From assembly GCF_052857255.1 (NCBI RefSeq), contig NC_135502.1, positions 187,237,806 through 187,301,805 on the forward strand: 64,000 nt of DNA, given 5' to 3'. The translations under genes and the position numbers were made by a program. Source of the stretch: Amblyomma americanum. Its lineage: Eukaryota > Arthropoda > Arachnida > Ixodida > Ixodidae. Shown piece after piece: positions 62,129-64,000 of this stretch. Position 1 is the first letter of the stretch. Every line of letters starts with the position of its first letter. Below the pieces are notes generated by a model. The model saw only the letters and a program-made list of their open reading frames with translations. It did no database searches and was not told where the DNA came from.

Positions 62129-64000
62129 GAAAGTTGGACTGCACCACTAGCAGCATGAACGGGCGCCAGAACAGCGAGAACCGCCTCTTTAGTACCGAGT
62201 TTTTAAGCGAAGAAGTCCAACTGCAACAAAACAAATACGTCCAGCGATGCGCGCACCATGAAAGCTAGACCTGCACCACTAGCAGCATGAACGGGCGCAG
62301 AACAACGAGAACTGCCACTTTAGTATCGAGTTTTTGACCGAAGGAGTCCAATTGCAAAAAAACAAATACGTCCAGACTTTCCCGCACCATGAAAGCTAGA
62401 CCTGCACTACGAGCAGCATGAACGGGCGCTTGAACAGCGAGAACCGCCTCTTTAGTACCGAGTTTTTGAGCGAAGGAGTCCAATTGCAACAAAACATATA
62501 CGTCCAGCGTTGCGCGCACCATGAAAGCTAGACCTGCACTACGAGCAGCATGAACGGGCTCTTGAACCTCGAGAACCGCCTCTTTAGTACCGAGCTTTTG
62601 AGCGAACGTGTCCAATTGCAACAAAACAAATACGTCCGGCGATGCGCGTACCATGAAAGCTGGACCTGCACCACGAGCAGAATGAACGGGTTCTTGAACA
62701 GCGAGAACCGCCTCTTTAGTACCAAGTTTTTGAGCGAAGGAGTCCAAATGCAACAAAACAAATACGTCCAGCGATGCGCGCACCATGAAAGCTAGACCTT
62801 CACCACGAGCAGCATAAACGGGCGCTTGAACAGCGAGAACTGCCTCTTTAGTACCGAGTTTTTGAGCGAAGGAGTCCAATTGCAACAAAACGATAACGTC
62901 TAGCGGTGTGCGTACCATGAAAGCTAGACCTGCACCACGAGCAGCTTGAACGGGCGCTTGAACAGCGAGAAACGCCACTTTAGTATCGAGTTTTTGAGCG
63001 ACGGAGTCCAATTGCAACAAAACAAATACGTCCAGCGTTGCGCGCACCATGAAAGCTAGACCTGCACTACGAGCAGCATGAACGGGCGCTTGGACAGCGA
63101 AAACCGCCTCTTTAGTACCGAGTTTTTGAGCGAAGGAGTCCAATTGCAACAAAACAAATACGTCCAGCGTTGCGCGCACCAAGAAAGCTGGACCTGCACC
63201 ACGAGCAGCTTGAACGGGCGCTTGAACAGCGAGAAACGCCACTTTAGTATCGAGTTTTTGAGCGACGGAGTCCAATTGCAACAAAACAAATACGTCCAGC
63301 GTTGCGCGCACCATGAAAGCTAGACCTGCACTACGAGCAGCATGAACGGGCGCTTGAACAGCGAGAACTGCCTCTATAGTACCGAGTTTTTGACCCAAGG
63401 AGTCAAATTGCAACCAAACAAATACGTCCAGCGATGCGCGCAACTTGAAAGATAGACCTGCACCACAAGTAGCATGTACGGGCGCTTGAACAGCGAGGAC
63501 CGCCTCTTTAGTACCGAGTTTTTGAGCGAACGTGTCCAATATCAACAAAACAAATACGTCCAGCGATGCGCGCACCATGAAAGCTGGACCTGCACCACGA
63601 GCAGAATGAACGGGTTCTTGAACAGCGAGAACCGCCTCTTTAGTACCGAGTTTTTGAGCGAAGGAATCCAATTGCAACAAAACAAATACGTCTAACGGTG
63701 TGCGTACCATGAAAGCTAGACCTGCACCACGAGCAGCATGAACGGGCGCTTGAACAGCGAGAACCGCCCCTTTAGTACCCAGTTTTTGAGCGAAGGAGTC
63801 CAATTGCAACAAAACAAATACGTCCAGCGTTGCGCGCACCATGAAAACCAGACCTGCACCATGAGCAGCACGAACGGGCGCTTGAACAGCGAGAACCGCC
63901 TCTTAATAACCGAGTTTTTGAGCGAAGGATTCCAATTGCAACAAAACAAATACGTCCAGCGATGCGCGCACCATGAAAGCTAGACCTGCACCACGAGCAG
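60820..64000. repeat. Dispersed copy of 46834-50015, about 14 kb apart
   Basis: The last 3.2 kb follow 46834-50015 at an offset of 13986 bp, becoming 13985 after a missing C near 62138. The source is the second 3562-bp copy and its right-hand neighbour, because the match continues past 48858. Rare shared variants include GCCTCTATAGTACC (49384 and 63369) and GGCGAGGACC-type units near 49512 and 63497. The copy runs off the window. Confidence 0.78.

Larger units (their letters stand above)
9075..64000. repeat. Satellite array, 132-bp monomer, about 416 units
   Basis: The whole interval is a head-to-tail tandem array with a 132-bp period; the minus-strand ATG of successive units falls at, for example, 12118-12120 and 12250-12252. 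Landmarks of a unit in plus orientation are an ACCATGAAAGCTAGACCTGC start, GAACAGCGAGAACCGCC, TTTAGTACCGAGTTTTTGAGCG, GTCCAATTGCAACAAAAC and CGTCCAGCGATGCGCGC. Most units are exactly 132 bp; a few recurrent classes are 131 bp, and one near 40855 has lost 5 bp. Variation is concentrated in a limited set of columns and defines recurrent monomer classes. One minus-strand frame is stop-free across most units and encodes a 44-residue repeat. No unique sequence interrupts the array. The right end is not reached. Centromeric, subtelomeric and interstitial positions are all possible. Confidence 0.97.

Noticed and set aside
9084..63983. Short plus-strand frames of 60-125 codons throughout the array
   Set aside because: They are other frames of the same 132-bp unit, opened when AGCTAG becomes AGCTGG; they are shadows of the satellite.
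9075..64000. A CRISPR-like repeat array
   Set aside because: The full 132-bp period is repeated with no unique spacers, and the setting is eukaryotic.
9075..64000. A CENP-B-box-like site in the monomer
   Set aside because: I looked for the vertebrate-type box and saw no convincing match; a centromeric role cannot be argued from that motif.

Overview
The window looks like nuclear DNA from an arthropod, most likely a hard tick or another chelicerate. That inference rests on the style of the two retrotransposons (a Ty3/Gypsy element with a tRNA-Leu-type primer site and a LINE reverse transcriptase of a kind abundant in ticks) and on the very large satellite array. There is no bacterial-style gene organisation, and I see no intact cellular gene, tRNA, rRNA or CRISPR array.

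Layout. 1-253 is an unassigned flank. 254-8290 is one structurally complete but coding-defective Ty3/Gypsy LTR retrotransposon: 5' LTR 254-1543, primer binding site 1545-1560, gag from 1698, protease-RT-RNase H-integrase to 6504, no env, and 3' LTR 6999-8290. The LTRs differ by about ten substitutions and three small indels, yet gag-pol carries at least four frameshifts, two in-frame stops and a protease active-site replacement. 8291-8974 is a decayed LINE reverse-transcriptase fragment abutting the 3' LTR. 8975-9074 is a run of exactly 100 N, which is an assembly gap. 9075-64000 is a satellite array with a 132-bp monomer (about 416 units) that continues past the window end.

The array is the dominant feature. 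Its monomers fall into recurrent sequence classes arranged in order, and blocks of 3 to more than 50 monomers have been duplicated in tandem: a 7259-bp block with a nested 3036-bp duplication, then 3562-, 2639-, 3298- and 396-bp blocks, plus a dispersed copy about 14 kb away. Because 132 is a multiple of three and one minus-strand frame of the monomer lacks stops, the array holds minus-strand open frames of up to 1174 codons made of a 44-residue repeat. The variation between units is mostly amino-acid replacing, and units carrying stop codons have been copied along with the rest, so I read this as non-coding satellite rather than a repeat-protein gene. That reading can be tested.

How the parts relate. 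The only genes in a functional sense are the retrotransposon's own, and these appear dead in this copy. The retrotransposon-bearing contig and the satellite contig are joined only by a scaffolding gap, so their adjacency is not shown by sequence.
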